Positions 54,301-62,971 of a stretch of 64,000 bases of DNA are shown in pieces. Within the stretch, counting starts at the first letter, position 1, and every line of letters starts with the position of its first letter. A program made the position numbers and the translations under genes. Source of the DNA: Triplophysa rosa. Taxonomy: Eukaryota > Chordata > Actinopteri > Cypriniformes > Nemacheilidae. The notes under the pieces were generated by a model. The model was given only the letters and a program-made list of their open reading frames with translations, did not search any database and was not told where the DNA came from. The stretch spans positions 22,992,302-23,056,301 of the forward strand of contig NC_079899.1 of NCBI RefSeq assembly GCF_024868665.1, in the 5' to 3' direction.

Positions 54301-57300
54301 AGAAAAGCAGATTAATGCAATGGACCAACGCTACCGCCAGACGATTGATGGCTTACGTAGAGACCTCAGTCGATCTCAGGGCTGCTGCGACACGGTGGTG
54401 GACTTCAGAGGAAGACTAAATGACATGGACAGGAAGATAAGCTCCACATCAGAGGCCTATGACAAGCTGCAGGAGCGTCTGAACAGTGAACTGGTAGGAA
54501 CTGGGGGTGGTGGACACTTTGGAGGAGGCGGTGGACAAACAGAAATCCCCAGTGTGACGGAGTACATCTTCAATGATTATCTACAGGTCTTGGAGAGGCG
54601 TCTGAACAACACAATAACGAGGACTGAGGAGAATTGCGCTTCTCTGGAAACTAAGATACGGGACTCATTCCAGCAGGAGCTCAGAAATCTTCGCAATGAA
54701 TTCAATAATCGTATTCATGACCAAGACTACAGGATTGTTGAGATAGACCTTGATGTAGGACTGGTGAAGGAAACCGTATTTGATCTTGATAAGCGCTTGT
54801 CTCGGCTGGAGAACACAACATCCTTTGTAGACAGAAAGTTAAGCGAATGCTCGGCGTGCTCTGCGTCAGTTCCTGGGTCGAGTTCAGGGGTTGGCAGTCC
54901 GAATCCAGGTGACACGGTGAAGTCTTTGGAATGGAGAGTCATTGCAAATGAAGCTGAGATCAAGAGGTTTGACACAAGGTTTAAGGATCTCTCCGTGTCT
55001 GGTGACTCTCTTGAGGATCAGGTGATCAATCTCAGCCACGACGTTCGCAAGATCAAAGTGCTAACTGGAGACAATGGGGAGCACTTCAATAGAATCATCA
55101 ATGAGATCGAGAACTGTGAGGTTTGTAGCACGGTGGAAGATGACCTGAAGAAACTCAAGAACATCACAAACCATGCCATGGATAGATGGCAAAGGGAACT
55201 CAACTTCATTAAAGGTCAATTTGACTCTGGTCAGACCGGCTGTGGAGACGTTTGTTCAGGTTTGCAAGGCAAGATGGATCAGTTGAAAGGGGAAGTAAAG
55301 GAATGCTGCAGTCACTGCAAGATCACGTTGACCACTCCTACAGGAACTGAATCAGGAACAGGTCATCTGGATGATCCACAAAAACCACTGGATGGGAAAA
55401 GCGTCATCAGCACTAACAGTGGTGACCTCAGTTCCATCCGTGGAGAATTGTCTGAGGTCATCTTGACCTTCAGTTCCATAAATGACAGGCTGAAAGGTTT
55501 AGAGCATGTGGTACAGAAACACAACAGCGTAGTTACCGACTTGGGAAACACCAAAGACAAAATAATTTCTGAAATCGACAAGATCCAGCAGGAAATGACA
55601 GAGCACATTGAAGATAGCAGGGTACGCTTCGACAATGTGGATCGGGACGTACGACGCTACGTGGTCGAGATGGGCGACTGCAAAAGGGCCGGCGATGGTC
55701 TGGATAAGAGGCTCTCTAAACTTGAAGTGGTTTGTGGCCGGCTTGACTTTGTCTCAGACAATCTGCAGAAGATCAAAGACGGCTTGAACAAACACGTGTC
55801 CAGCCTGTGGAGCTGTGTCAGTGATCTAAACAACACAGTGACCTCACACAGCGGGTTCATCGAAATCTTCCAGAACTCACATCTGGATGATATTCACGGC
55901 AGTATCAAGGGACTGAATTCCTCAATGGTCCACATCCTCAAGGAGTTCCAGAGCTTGACTAAGAAAGATTTGACAGGTCTGACTTTAATTGTTTTAGGGT
56001 GGGTTGCACCAACAAGGATTAAAGTAAACAGAGTTTAGAGCTAATCTAGGGTTTGTTGATCCTAGTTTTATTTTAATTCAAATTGCACCACTTAATTTTA
56101 AACAGAGATTAATAAATCGTGGATTAAAACTTTAACCTGTATTTAAACCGCCATATGCGATTAATTTTGTCCGCCATGATGGATTTGCCGGTGTAACTAA
56201 ACAGCAACAGTGTTGCACTGTCATGTAAAAAGGAAATAAACAGCTCGTGCATGTAAAACAAACGTAATTTTGCTATTTAAAACCTCTCTCTGGATAATTC
56301 GTTGATCAGTCTGATCATCCATAAACACATTTCACAAGCCTTGAGGGCTATGACAGTGTACAAATATCCAGCTCGCGACTGGAGCAGACATAAGAGAGAA
56401 GAGCGCAGTACGGGAATCACGAGCGCGTGGACCTCTGCCGTAGACACCGTCGCGAACGGCCCCGGTAGGCGATTGTGTTTGCGAGGGTCGTCCTCGGTCG
56501 TGTTCTGGGGCTGTTTGCGGCAGCACCGCCGGTGTTTTATCAAAATCCTACTCCCCGTGAGATTACGACTCCCCTGTTTTCCCCTACGAAGGTTAGGATT
56601 AGGTGTGGGGGCGGGATTTAGAGATAGGGACCGATCACAAAGCAGCATCTTAAGTGAATGAACCAATCAGAAGTAGGGGAGTCGTAATCTCACGGGGAGT
56701 CGAATTTCGGTACAACACCGGCTGAGGTGCGCCTGTACGGGACCGGACCACAATTTAGACAGCGCGCCCACGAAATCCGTGTGCCTGGTCACTGGTGCCG
56801 CTAAAATAACTACTCTTCTCAGGATGTCTGTCTTTTCCGTTTAATCACAGACGTTGTGCTTGTATGTACTGGATAAGAAAGCAGGGCATCTTGAATTTGA
56901 CGCTTCACAGCCGACCACCCAGTTTATCAAACCGCCGTGCCCTGACTCGTGCTGAGGTGTTTTATTTATTTCCATTTTTATTTACAATAAACACATCACT
57001 GAAGCATGACATGACGCTTATGTATCTGTTTCTGATCAATTTCCCACACATTTTATTATAGATATGCGTTTTTTTATTATTTATACTTCCTCAGTAGCAA
57101 GTTTAAAGTTAATCCCTAACTGAGAGATAAATCTGAGTTTAAAATAATGGAGCAACAGAATTAAAGTTAATCTAGATTTACTGTAAAATTAAAACCTGGA
57201 TCAAATGATAGCTTAAATATAAACCTGATTATTTTTAAGCAAGGTTTACAGTATTTGATATGCAACAGAATTATTAACCTTAAATCTAGATTAAACCTTG

Positions 57301-59422
57301 ATTTAATCTAGATTTAAAACTAATCCTTGTTGGCGCAACCCACCCTAAAAGTCTAAAACAGAGTTTATGTATTAACATCTCAAAAGCCCTTTGCATTGTA
57401 CTGTATATACAGTATATAGCATTGTGAATGTGTGTAAAAATAAATTCTCTAAATTTCCATTAGTAAGTTCTCTAATTCTGCTTCTTATGATAGGTTTACC
57501 TGGACCACCAGGTCCCCCTGGTCCACAGGGGCCTCAAGGTAGAGATGGATCGCCAGGTAAAGATGGACCTCCAGGTATTCTAGGCTTACCTGGGCCAAAA
57601 GGACCTCCTGGTGAGAAATCTTCTTTGTTAGCTATTCATTTGTGTCATGAAGGTTTAGAGATCAGGTCAAAATAGCATTTACATTTTGTTTCCTTTATGT
57701 TAAGAACACATTTTACAGTAAATGCCACGCTTTACACATTAAACACATTAAAGTTGCTCACAATGTGCTTTCTCCTGTTTTAGGTCTCAGGGGAGAGCAA
57801 GGTATGTTGTTTTTTTGCTTTATATTCTTTTATCAGCCATATTTTAATCGAACTGGTTATTTTGCTGGGTGCAGATCACCATTCAAAGGCAGGAAAAAGA
57901 AAATCAGTTAGATTTGATCAGTGGATTTGTACAAACATTTGTTTATTTAATTTATTAAATTTTATTTTGTTTAATAACATCTGTTTTATAGGGGTGTAAC
58001 AATATATTGAGACAATGCATTGTGATAAAGTATGATATTTATTATAGCCCTATGGTGATTTTTTCAGATTTATTTATTTATTATTTTATTATTATTATTA
58101 TTATTCAATTATAATTATTATTAGTTATTTTTTAACATTATAAATTATATTTCTTAATTATAAGAATTATTTTTAATATGATAATTCTTATTATTAGTTG
58201 TTTTTTATCATTATTAATTATATTTCTTATCATTTTTATTTTTCCTTCTTATTCTTATTATTGACATTATTATTTAAATTCTGTTGTTTGAGCTGTCAAC
58301 ATGTGACGTGTTTCTCACTTGTCTTAAAATCAGTTTTATTTTTCAGTGACAGACCTATTTATTTTATTACGTCACATTTAATCAAACCTTCGGTGTTGGC
58401 AGTTATATAACAATACAACATTGAAATGATGAAAAATTCTTCATGTATTGGAAATAAATCTGTTATTTAAATTTTAGTTTACGTTTTTTTCAAAATATCA
58501 TGATATGATCATATTTTGAACCCAGTATTGTCAATTGTATCAAATCATTTGTTGAGTCTATCGCTACACCACTTTGTGTTTACTTTGTGTTTACAAGTCT
58601 TTCCTGGGAACTGAACTCATGACCCTGGCGTGACTACAGTAGTACTTTACCAGTAGTGTCTGCTGGTGATCATGAGAACAGGGTCAGTAGTTGAGTCAAA
58701 GGTCACCAGCTGATCACTAAAGCTGGCAAGTGTGAAGAAGGTCTATATTGAGATTAGTGTATGTGGGTTAAATTAGGCTCTGAAACTGTGATGTCAACCA
58801 TTTTTTCTGCCCATTGTCAGAGAAAACAGTTGTTAATTATTTATTCATTTTTATTTCAGGTCTGGCTGGAGCAGATGCAAATATACCCCGTGTGTCCTTC
58901 TCAGCTGCTCTCACAAATCCTATGGTTGCATCTGGAACTATCATGTTTGATAAGATATTCGTGAATGAAGGAAACTTTTACAATCCAAGAACAGGTAAAC
59001 CTGACATAAACATGAGTGTACTTACGTTTCCCTTTTTGCTTAAAGGATTTTTTTGTTCTTCATTGCGCCACTGTAAATGTAAATATTCTGCGTTGTTCAC
59101 AGGTATGTTTACAGCGCCGCTGGATGGACGTTACTTCTTTAGCGCCATCCTGACGGGCCACAAAAATGAGAAGATTGAAGCCGTGCTTTCCAAGTCTAAC
59201 TACGGCATGGCTCGCGTAGACTCGGCGGGTTACCAGCCAGAGGGGTTGGAAAACAAACCCATGGCCGAGGCCAAACCTACGCCGGGCTCTCTGGCTGTCT
59301 TCAATGTCATCCTACCCCTTCAGTTGGGAGACACGGTCTGCATAGACCTGGTCATGGGCAAACTGGCTCATTCGGTGGAGCCTCTAACTATCTTCAGTGG
59401 CGCTCTTCTATATGAAATTTAG
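39146..59422 (+). CDS. emilin1: EMILIN1-type elastin microfibril interfacer, eight coding exons, complete
   Basis: Secreted extracellular-matrix glycoprotein; in the family it multimerises, associates with elastic fibres and binds integrins through gC1q. Joined coding exons: 39146-39303, 51611-51733, 53452-53666, 53844-55976, 57494-57610, 57784-57801, 58860-58994, 59103-59422. All splice sites are GT-AG and phases agree throughout, giving 3,219 nt and 1,072 residues. Visible order: hydrophobic signal peptide (about 1-22), EMI domain (about 53-130, Cys56, 66, 83, 89, 117, 118, 126), coiled-coil region (about 170-870) with CxxC pairs and a Gly-rich linker (about 384-396), 16 Gly-X-Y triplets from Gly877, and gC1q (about 931-1072). 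EMILIN1 rather than EMILIN2/3 is chosen from the gC1q sequence, the loop Tyr1010-Gly1028 matching human Tyr927-Gly945 in length, eight exons as in human, and khk next door. The start ATG has G at -3 and +4. Which teleost paralogue (a or b) this is cannot be told. Confidence 0.93.
41737..42692. mobile_element. hAT-type MITE (outer copy B) interrupted by a sister copy
   Basis: Outer copy: begins cagtgctggg at 41737 and ends cccaacactg at 42692, flanked by a perfect 8-bp duplication GATGTGAT (41729-41736 and 42693-42700). The interior resumes at 42235 after the inserted copy. Without the insert it is about 468 bp. AT-rich with gtaactagttac and ttaattac motifs, no coding capacity. Confidence 0.9.
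41747..42226. mobile_element. hAT-type MITE (inner copy A), 480 bp
   Basis: Begins cagtgttggg and ends cccaacactg. It is inserted 10 bp inside copy B and flanked by its own 8-bp duplication GTGCTGGG (41739-41746 and 42227-42234), which is B's terminal repeat sequence. A and B are clearly alike along their length. Confidence 0.9.
43125..43205. repeat. Dispersed repeat, copy 2
   Basis: gccaacgctggtcc, cctgtttcagttttttaaca and aaaatacaac match the copy at 8085-8160. Confidence 0.6.
44237..44290. repeat. Short direct repeats
   Basis: aggtttgcgacccatcaaca and aggtttgtgacccagcgaca, about 34 bp apart and each followed by tatt, form an imperfect two-unit direct repeat. Confidence 0.6.
44304..44601. 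mobile_element. MITE with attaatcgcatccag ends
   Basis: Left end attaatcgcatccagaa and right end ttctggatgtgattaat pair with one mismatch. Inside, agtttgtgtttacat and the mirrored acacaaactttt extend the inverted repeat. Confidence 0.8.
46021..46142. repeat. Half copy of palindromic MITE
   Basis: One arm only: aaaaatcttcttttgtgttc, catacaggtttgaaatgaca, agggtgaataaacgatgaca and a terminal attttcatttttggatgaa. Confidence 0.7.
47727..48244 (+). mobile_element. TTAA-bounded MITE, full-length copy
   Basis: Left end ttaagccgctgtctgtgac, right end gttacatattgcagctttta; inverted ends with TTAA at 47727-47730 and 48241-48244. Fragments of the same family are at 11632-11800, 33690-33900 and 34274-34310. 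Confidence 0.7.
49860..49985. repeat. End fragment of palindromic MITE
   Basis: Contains gggtgagtatgacagaatat and tttttgggtgtactgtctctttaag, the right-hand end of the fold-back family. Confidence 0.6.
51611..51733 (+). CDS. emilin1: emilin1 exon 2: first half of EMI domain
   Basis: Acceptor tttttacag|aaactgg follows a polypyrimidine tract. The exon completes Arg53 and encodes residues 54-93 plus two bases of codon 94. It opens with [13 protein letters not shown], the EMI-domain signature, and supplies Cys56, 66, 83 and 89. The donor gt|gtatgt at 51734 is the only nearby GT that keeps phase with exon 3. Exon 2 is separated from exon 1 by a 12.3-kb intron. Confidence 0.9.
51734..53451 (+). other. 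emilin1: emilin1 intron 2
   Basis: AT-rich intron of 1.7 kb. A decayed arm of the abundant palindromic MITE is visible at about 51815-51930 (ending near gagggtaaattatgacagaa). Nothing else is recognised. Confidence 0.75.
51815..51930. repeat. Decayed arm of palindromic MITE in intron 2
   Basis: gagggtaaattatgacagaa and attttcttttttaattcc resemble the right arm of the fold-back family; the rest is diverged. Confidence 0.45.
53452..53666 (+). CDS. emilin1: emilin1 exon 3: second half of EMI domain and Gly/Ser linker
   Basis: Acceptor tctcacag|atatcgg. Residues 95-130 finish the EMI domain, including [13 protein letters not shown] with Cys117, 118 and 126. A flexible Gly/Gln/Ser-rich linker follows to residue 165. 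Donor g|gtaggt at 53667. The last base forms Gly166 with exon 4, directly before Arg-Gly-Asp. Confidence 0.92.
53844..55976 (+). CDS. emilin1: emilin1 exon 4: large coiled-coil exon
   Basis: A single 2,133-bp exon encoding residues 167-876, as for the large central exon of EMILIN family genes. It begins with RGDNEK and continues as heptad-like charged and hydrophobic sequence. CxxC pairs occur at Cys294/297, 501/504, 590/593 and 654/657, and a Cys pair at 346/347. A Gly-rich break lies at about 384-396. Possible N-glycosylation sites are Asn420, 489, 561, 605, 828 and 857. The exon ends at aca g|gtctga. The open frame runs on to 56038, but that extension is intron and transposon sequence and should not be counted as protein. 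Confidence 0.93.
55992..57350. mobile_element. Inverted-repeat DNA transposon in emilin1 intron 4, about 1.36 kb
   Basis: Terminal 30-bp inverted repeats at 55992-56021 and 57321-57350 differ at one base (ttttagggtgggttgc, one variable base, then ccaacaaggatta). Subterminal ctaatctag/aatctagat motifs recur. The middle is GC-rich and holds a second nested inverted-repeat element. No transposase frame is recognisable. No convincing target duplication was read, so the superfamily is open. Confidence 0.85.
56550..56700. mobile_element. Nested 151-bp inverted-repeat MITE
   Basis: Perfect 26-bp terminal inverted repeats at 56550-56575 and 56675-56700, of the form actccccgtgagattacgac on the left and its reverse complement on the right. 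It lies inside the element at 55992-57350. Confidence 0.85.
57494..57610 (+). CDS. emilin1: emilin1 exon 5: collagen-like Gly-X-Y repeat
   Basis: Starts after tgatag and ends before gtgaga. Together with the split glycine 877 it encodes 13 Gly-X-Y triplets, for example [19 protein letters not shown], with no interruption. Phase 1 introns on both sides cut glycine codons, as is usual for collagenous exons in this family. Confidence 0.92.
57784..57801 (+). CDS. emilin1: emilin1 exon 6: 18-bp collagenous micro-exon
   Basis: An 18-bp exon between cctgttttag and gtatgt. It encodes LRGEQ between two split glycine codons (residues 917-921) and continues the Gly-X-Y register from exon 5 into exon 7. 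Both splice sites are strong and removing it would keep the frame. Gene finders often miss an exon this short. Confidence 0.87.
57991..58573. mobile_element. Probable inverted-repeat element in emilin1 intron 6
   Basis: Left end ggggtgtaacaatatattg and right end tctatcgctacacca are imperfect inverted repeats of the common teleost 'ggggtgtaac' type. The interior is very AT-rich with ATT repeats. The ends are decayed, so the borders are approximate. Confidence 0.5.
58860..58994 (+). CDS. emilin1: emilin1 exon 7: end of collagen stretch and start of gC1q
   Basis: Acceptor tttatttcag|gt, donor ag|gtaaac at 58995. Encodes residues 923-966: the last triplet GLAG, then the first gC1q strands with the typical RVSFSAAL and [12 protein letters not shown] segments and the FYNPRTG turn. 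Confidence 0.92.
59103..59422 (+). CDS. emilin1: emilin1 exon 8: gC1q core and stop
   Basis: Acceptor ttcacag|gtatg. Encodes residues 968-1072 and TAG at 59420-59422. It starts with the C1q signature [13 protein letters not shown] and contains [13 protein letters not shown], whose Glu1016 aligns with human EMILIN1 Glu933, the integrin alpha4beta1 contact residue. The protein ends LLYEI, several residues shorter than the human tail, which continues after LLY. Confidence 0.94.
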
Positions 59423-60910
59423 GAGCCTATTTAAGGGGCTCTTTGGGGGGGCCGTCTCGACCGAGCACTGAGGCTTATCAGACTCAGAGGACCAGCAAAC
59501 GACGGGGCTTGGACAGGACACTAAATGACACTTAAGCAGCCTGGGATAGCGATGCAAACCTACTCTTTCAAACCTATGGATGTTGTTAGACCTCCGATGA
59601 ACTCTCCGAATAGAGGACATGATTGGAAACGGAGGAACTATTGCCCTTGATATCTAATCCTAACCCACATTTTGGTGAAGTTGTAACAAATACTACTGCG
59701 GGTTTGTGCGACCGATGTTGATGTTTTTGTTGAGATAACTCATGTCTGTGATTCATATGGCATGAAAGTATGAATCGTCTCTCATGCACCGATGATGACC
59801 GTGAGGTCTGTTTGACTTCCCACTGCACTATAAAGTATTCTTCTGCCACAGAACTCGACTCAGAGTCACGGTTATAGGTTATGCAAGGAATTTTGGGGGG
59901 CACGGGAATAGAGATTTGATAAAAGTATTTCTTATTTTTTGCTGTGAATGTTTCATTCCTGTGCACCTTTACTTTTTACGGTTTAAGACTTATATCACGG
60001 TTACTTTAAAGTTAAGGGATTATCTTTAAATGTAGAGTATGTGCCTTAATTTTACGTTCTTCTATTTTCTATATTACAAGTGCCATGCTTTGCTAAAAAT
60101 TGCATCTACAGTCAGTGATGCTTGTCAAAAATGCGTTTTTAGTAACGAAAGCATTAAATACGTTATTCAACGTGACAATCAATGATGTATATTATTGCTC
60201 TCCATCCAATGTGCCTTTGGATAAATAGCTGTACTATGAAACTGAAGAGTCCCGGCACGCTAATCTTACATTTTCCAATGAGCTTCAATTTATAATTTTG
60301 CCATTTTTACGTTGAAATGCTTATGAAAACATCAGCTCTATCAGAATGGAGTTTGCGATTTCCAGTACGTTATGTATTCATACTTCCAGCGCTCAGTAGA
60401 GACAATTATCATACAGAGTTTGGCCTTAATGCGGTTCAACTGGTTCAAGTGCCCTTGAAAAACAACAAGTTTGAGGATTCTGAGGGTGTCCTTCATCAAC
60501 CGATTCTGTCTGTGTGGTCTCGCTTGAATGTTTACTGTTCGACGACCCAAAGAATTTTAAACTATGCGGCTTCGCTAGAAAACAAAGATGGATTTTGTAT
60601 GTGTGAAACAGATACTCGTGCAATTTCCACAGCAGGTTTTTTCATGCAACTCTATGAATTCTAAAACTTATGATCCTTTATACGGTGAAGAATGTTGAAA
60701 ATTAAGGCTGCTATCTTAAATGTGCTTTAATGTTTCATTATTTGTTTTCAGTTATGAGATTTCCCTATACATAAAATGCCAGCAACAAACAAATTGACAT
60801 GTTAAAGGCATCAGAATCAGCTCCGAGATGTTTAGGTTCCCCCTTTAACTTGTTACCTGGAATGTGTACGTTGGCAACACGTGTGTTCAAATAAAGATAT
60901 TTAATTTTAC
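59423..60910 (+). other. emilin1: Probable emilin1 3' UTR
   Basis: AT-rich sequence after the emilin1 stop with no further exon. The first good AATAAA on this strand is at 60889-60894, so a 3' UTR of about 1.5 kb is inferred. A 115-codon open frame at 60317-60664 lies inside it and has no recognisable domain. Confidence 0.5.
60889..60894 (+). terminator. Candidate poly(A) signal of emilin1
   Basis: Canonical AATAAA about 1.47 kb after the stop codon, followed by AT-rich sequence and then TG/T-rich sequence at about 60,915-61,020. Other AATAAA copies lie further on at 61369-61374 and 61752, so alternative ends are possible. Confidence 0.5.
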
Positions 60911-62882
60911 ACAATGTCATCTCTCCTGAGCTTGGTTTCAGTAGCAGCCATAATGGATTATAAAGTCAGTCATTTTGGCATGTGTGTGCATAACGCTATG
61001 AAGACTACTGTTCATTGTTTCACACAATGGAGAGTTTTGGGACTCAAGAACCGCGAGTCTCTTGAATAGAATTCCATTCAGTGATTGATGATTCATGATC
61101 TTTAGGTTTCGTCACTGTTTTGCCATGGAAAACTCCGTACCAGCTGCTGGATCATCTGTCTAAACAACGCATGAATAAAACATGTTTTCAGTGGTTTCTC
61201 TTTGTGAAATTATTTTTGAGGCATGTGCACAGAAATGGTGTGACTGAAAGTGCACAAGGCATACAGTTTTCCACGTTGCAAGCCAGGGAAGATTGGCTTG
61301 TGATTTGATGGAAAGAGAGACATTTCTGGGTGTCCATCAGTAGTCATACTTGGATGCTATTTATCATAAATAAAGCCTTGGGTTTGTCAAGTCACTGATG
61401 TCAAGACAAACTGTTGTTAAGTAAACCTCATGCCCTTCCTCTGTTCTGCCAGGGAGTTTTAGTGTTTGTTGTTTTCTTTTTACATTTATTTATTCTGTGT
61501 TTCTGCCTTTGTCACATTAAAACCCATAAATCCAGCCTGTACAGTCATAACCTAGGCCAACAGTATTTCATTTTATACATTTCCCAGGGTCGCCAGTATT
61601 TACAATTACTACAGCACAGTGACTTTCAAGAAGAAGTTGTGTGTAATGCGTAACAGTGATTTTAAAACATGTATTTTTCAGGCTGGTTCTGTTTTGCAGA
61701 TCTGGCAACTCTCCGTTGGCCATCTCTTTAAAAAGTTACAATTTTATTCCAGAATAAAGTCAGACCTGAATGTGCAAATTGTTTATTACTCTTCCTAAAG
61801 CAACATCTGCATCCACTTTTGAGGCTTGTGGTGATTTGGGATGTGGAGGTTGAAGGTCAATTTCACTCTTGAGAATAACCTGGTGAAGCCTAAAGGCCTT
61901 TTTTAAAAACTTTTTTCATAGTCATTCTTTACATTAGGTCACTGTATTCTGAAATATTGCTGATAGATAAACAGCCTTTTGGTGTATAACTGTATTTTAC
62001 CTGCCCAAACAGCCCATATATGTGGAAGGGGAAACTTGTGTAATTTGCATGAAAAATGAGGTCATCCAATATCAGAAAAATGATTATTCGATATGCATCA
62101 AAATGTAGACAAACGTAGACAACGACCACCATTTTCTTTAGACTTTTCCTTAGATAACCTCAACACAGTCAGTATTCATGTTACAGACAGACAGCGTGTC
62201 ATTATTACACTCTGGGTGGGGTGAAAGAATCCGTGTAGTGTCGGCCAGCTGTGTCTAAACGATACTGGGTGGGAAAATGTCACATATCCTGTTTGTCTTT
62301 CACCCTTATACACTTTGGTCCTCTTCCTTTTCTCCAACACGTGTGCTCCCCAATGCAGCGGAGATGCCTGCCAACACTTCAGTAAAAACCAGGCAACAAC
62401 ATCTTTGCACTTCAGAGCTCAAAACAAACCTCCCTAATGCCTGTAAAAGTGAACTCTTACAGAATACTCACTTATTGACTCTTCAGCGCTGCTTTATGAC
62501 CATTTTTAAATCATTGTAAACTACCTTAACCAACTCTTCACGTGGTATTTCACTGGTTCCGTTTGCCTCCTTGTTATAACACTGCTGCATCTGGTTCTAA
62601 TACAAGTATTATGTAGTATTGAGGTCAAAATTAGGCATTAAAAGTAATTTTCTCAATAAGCCGCATATAAACAGAACTTTAGTCATTTCACTTTAGCGTT
62701 ATTGCACATATGCAGGTATAAGAAGTCTTCTACATTAATTTAACATACAGATGCATAATTAGAATATGCTGTTATTACTTACGACTATATTACACTCTTT
62801 CCTTAGTCTTTTCATTTGTTTCCCAGTAAATCATAATATAATCCATGTCTGTGTCACATTCCAGCTGTGCACTTCACCATGC
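60911..62882. other. Tail-to-tail intergenic spacer between emilin1 and khk
   Basis: About 2 kb, AT-rich, no gene or recognised repeat. It includes the khk 3' UTR on the minus strand, whose end I cannot place. A minus-strand AATAAA (tttatt on +) at about 61782-61788 is one distant candidate. Confidence 0.6.
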
Positions 62883-62971
62883 TCACTCTACGATTCCATC
62901 ATATCCGTGAACGCCACATTTTTTGCCTGCAATCTGGCAGCCAAATGTGAGCGCAGACTGCAGACTGCCCC
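62883..62971 (-). CDS. khk: khk last coding exon
   Basis: Acceptor tttctgcag|gggg. Encodes [19 protein letters not shown] and GYDGIVE, then TGA at 62885-62883. The open frame upstream continues through intron sequence back to the previous exon, but splicing at this acceptor restores the alignment with KHK. Confidence 0.94.

Larger units (their letters stand above)
55977..57493 (+). other. emilin1: emilin1 intron 4, mostly transposon
   Basis: About 1,360 of the 1,517 bases are an inverted-repeat element (55992-57350) that starts 15 bp after the donor site. Only about 140 bp of plain intron precede exon 5. Confidence 0.8.
57611..58859 (+). other. emilin1: emilin1 introns 5 and 6
   Basis: Intron 5 (57611-57783) is short and featureless. 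Intron 6 (57802-58859) contains an AT-rich stretch with ATT repeats and a probable inverted-repeat element at about 57991-58573. The 18-bp exon 6 lies between them. Intron 7 (58995-59102) is a plain 108-bp intron. Confidence 0.75.

Noticed and set aside
53706..55860. Minus-strand frames opposite emilin1 exon 4
   Set aside because: Shadows of the coding strand; the plus strand carries the conserved protein.
55977..56038. Extension of the long exon 4 reading frame beyond residue 876
   Set aside because: It crosses a GT donor and runs into transposon sequence; the spliced form continues in frame into Gly-X-Y exons.
56277..56666. 129-codon and 119-codon frames on both strands in intron 4
   Set aside because: Lie within the GC-rich interior of the intron 4 transposon and its nested MITE; no transposase motif seen.
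60317..60664. 115-codon open frame after emilin1
   Set aside because: Lies in the inferred 3' UTR, before the poly(A) signal, with no domain or recognisable family feature.
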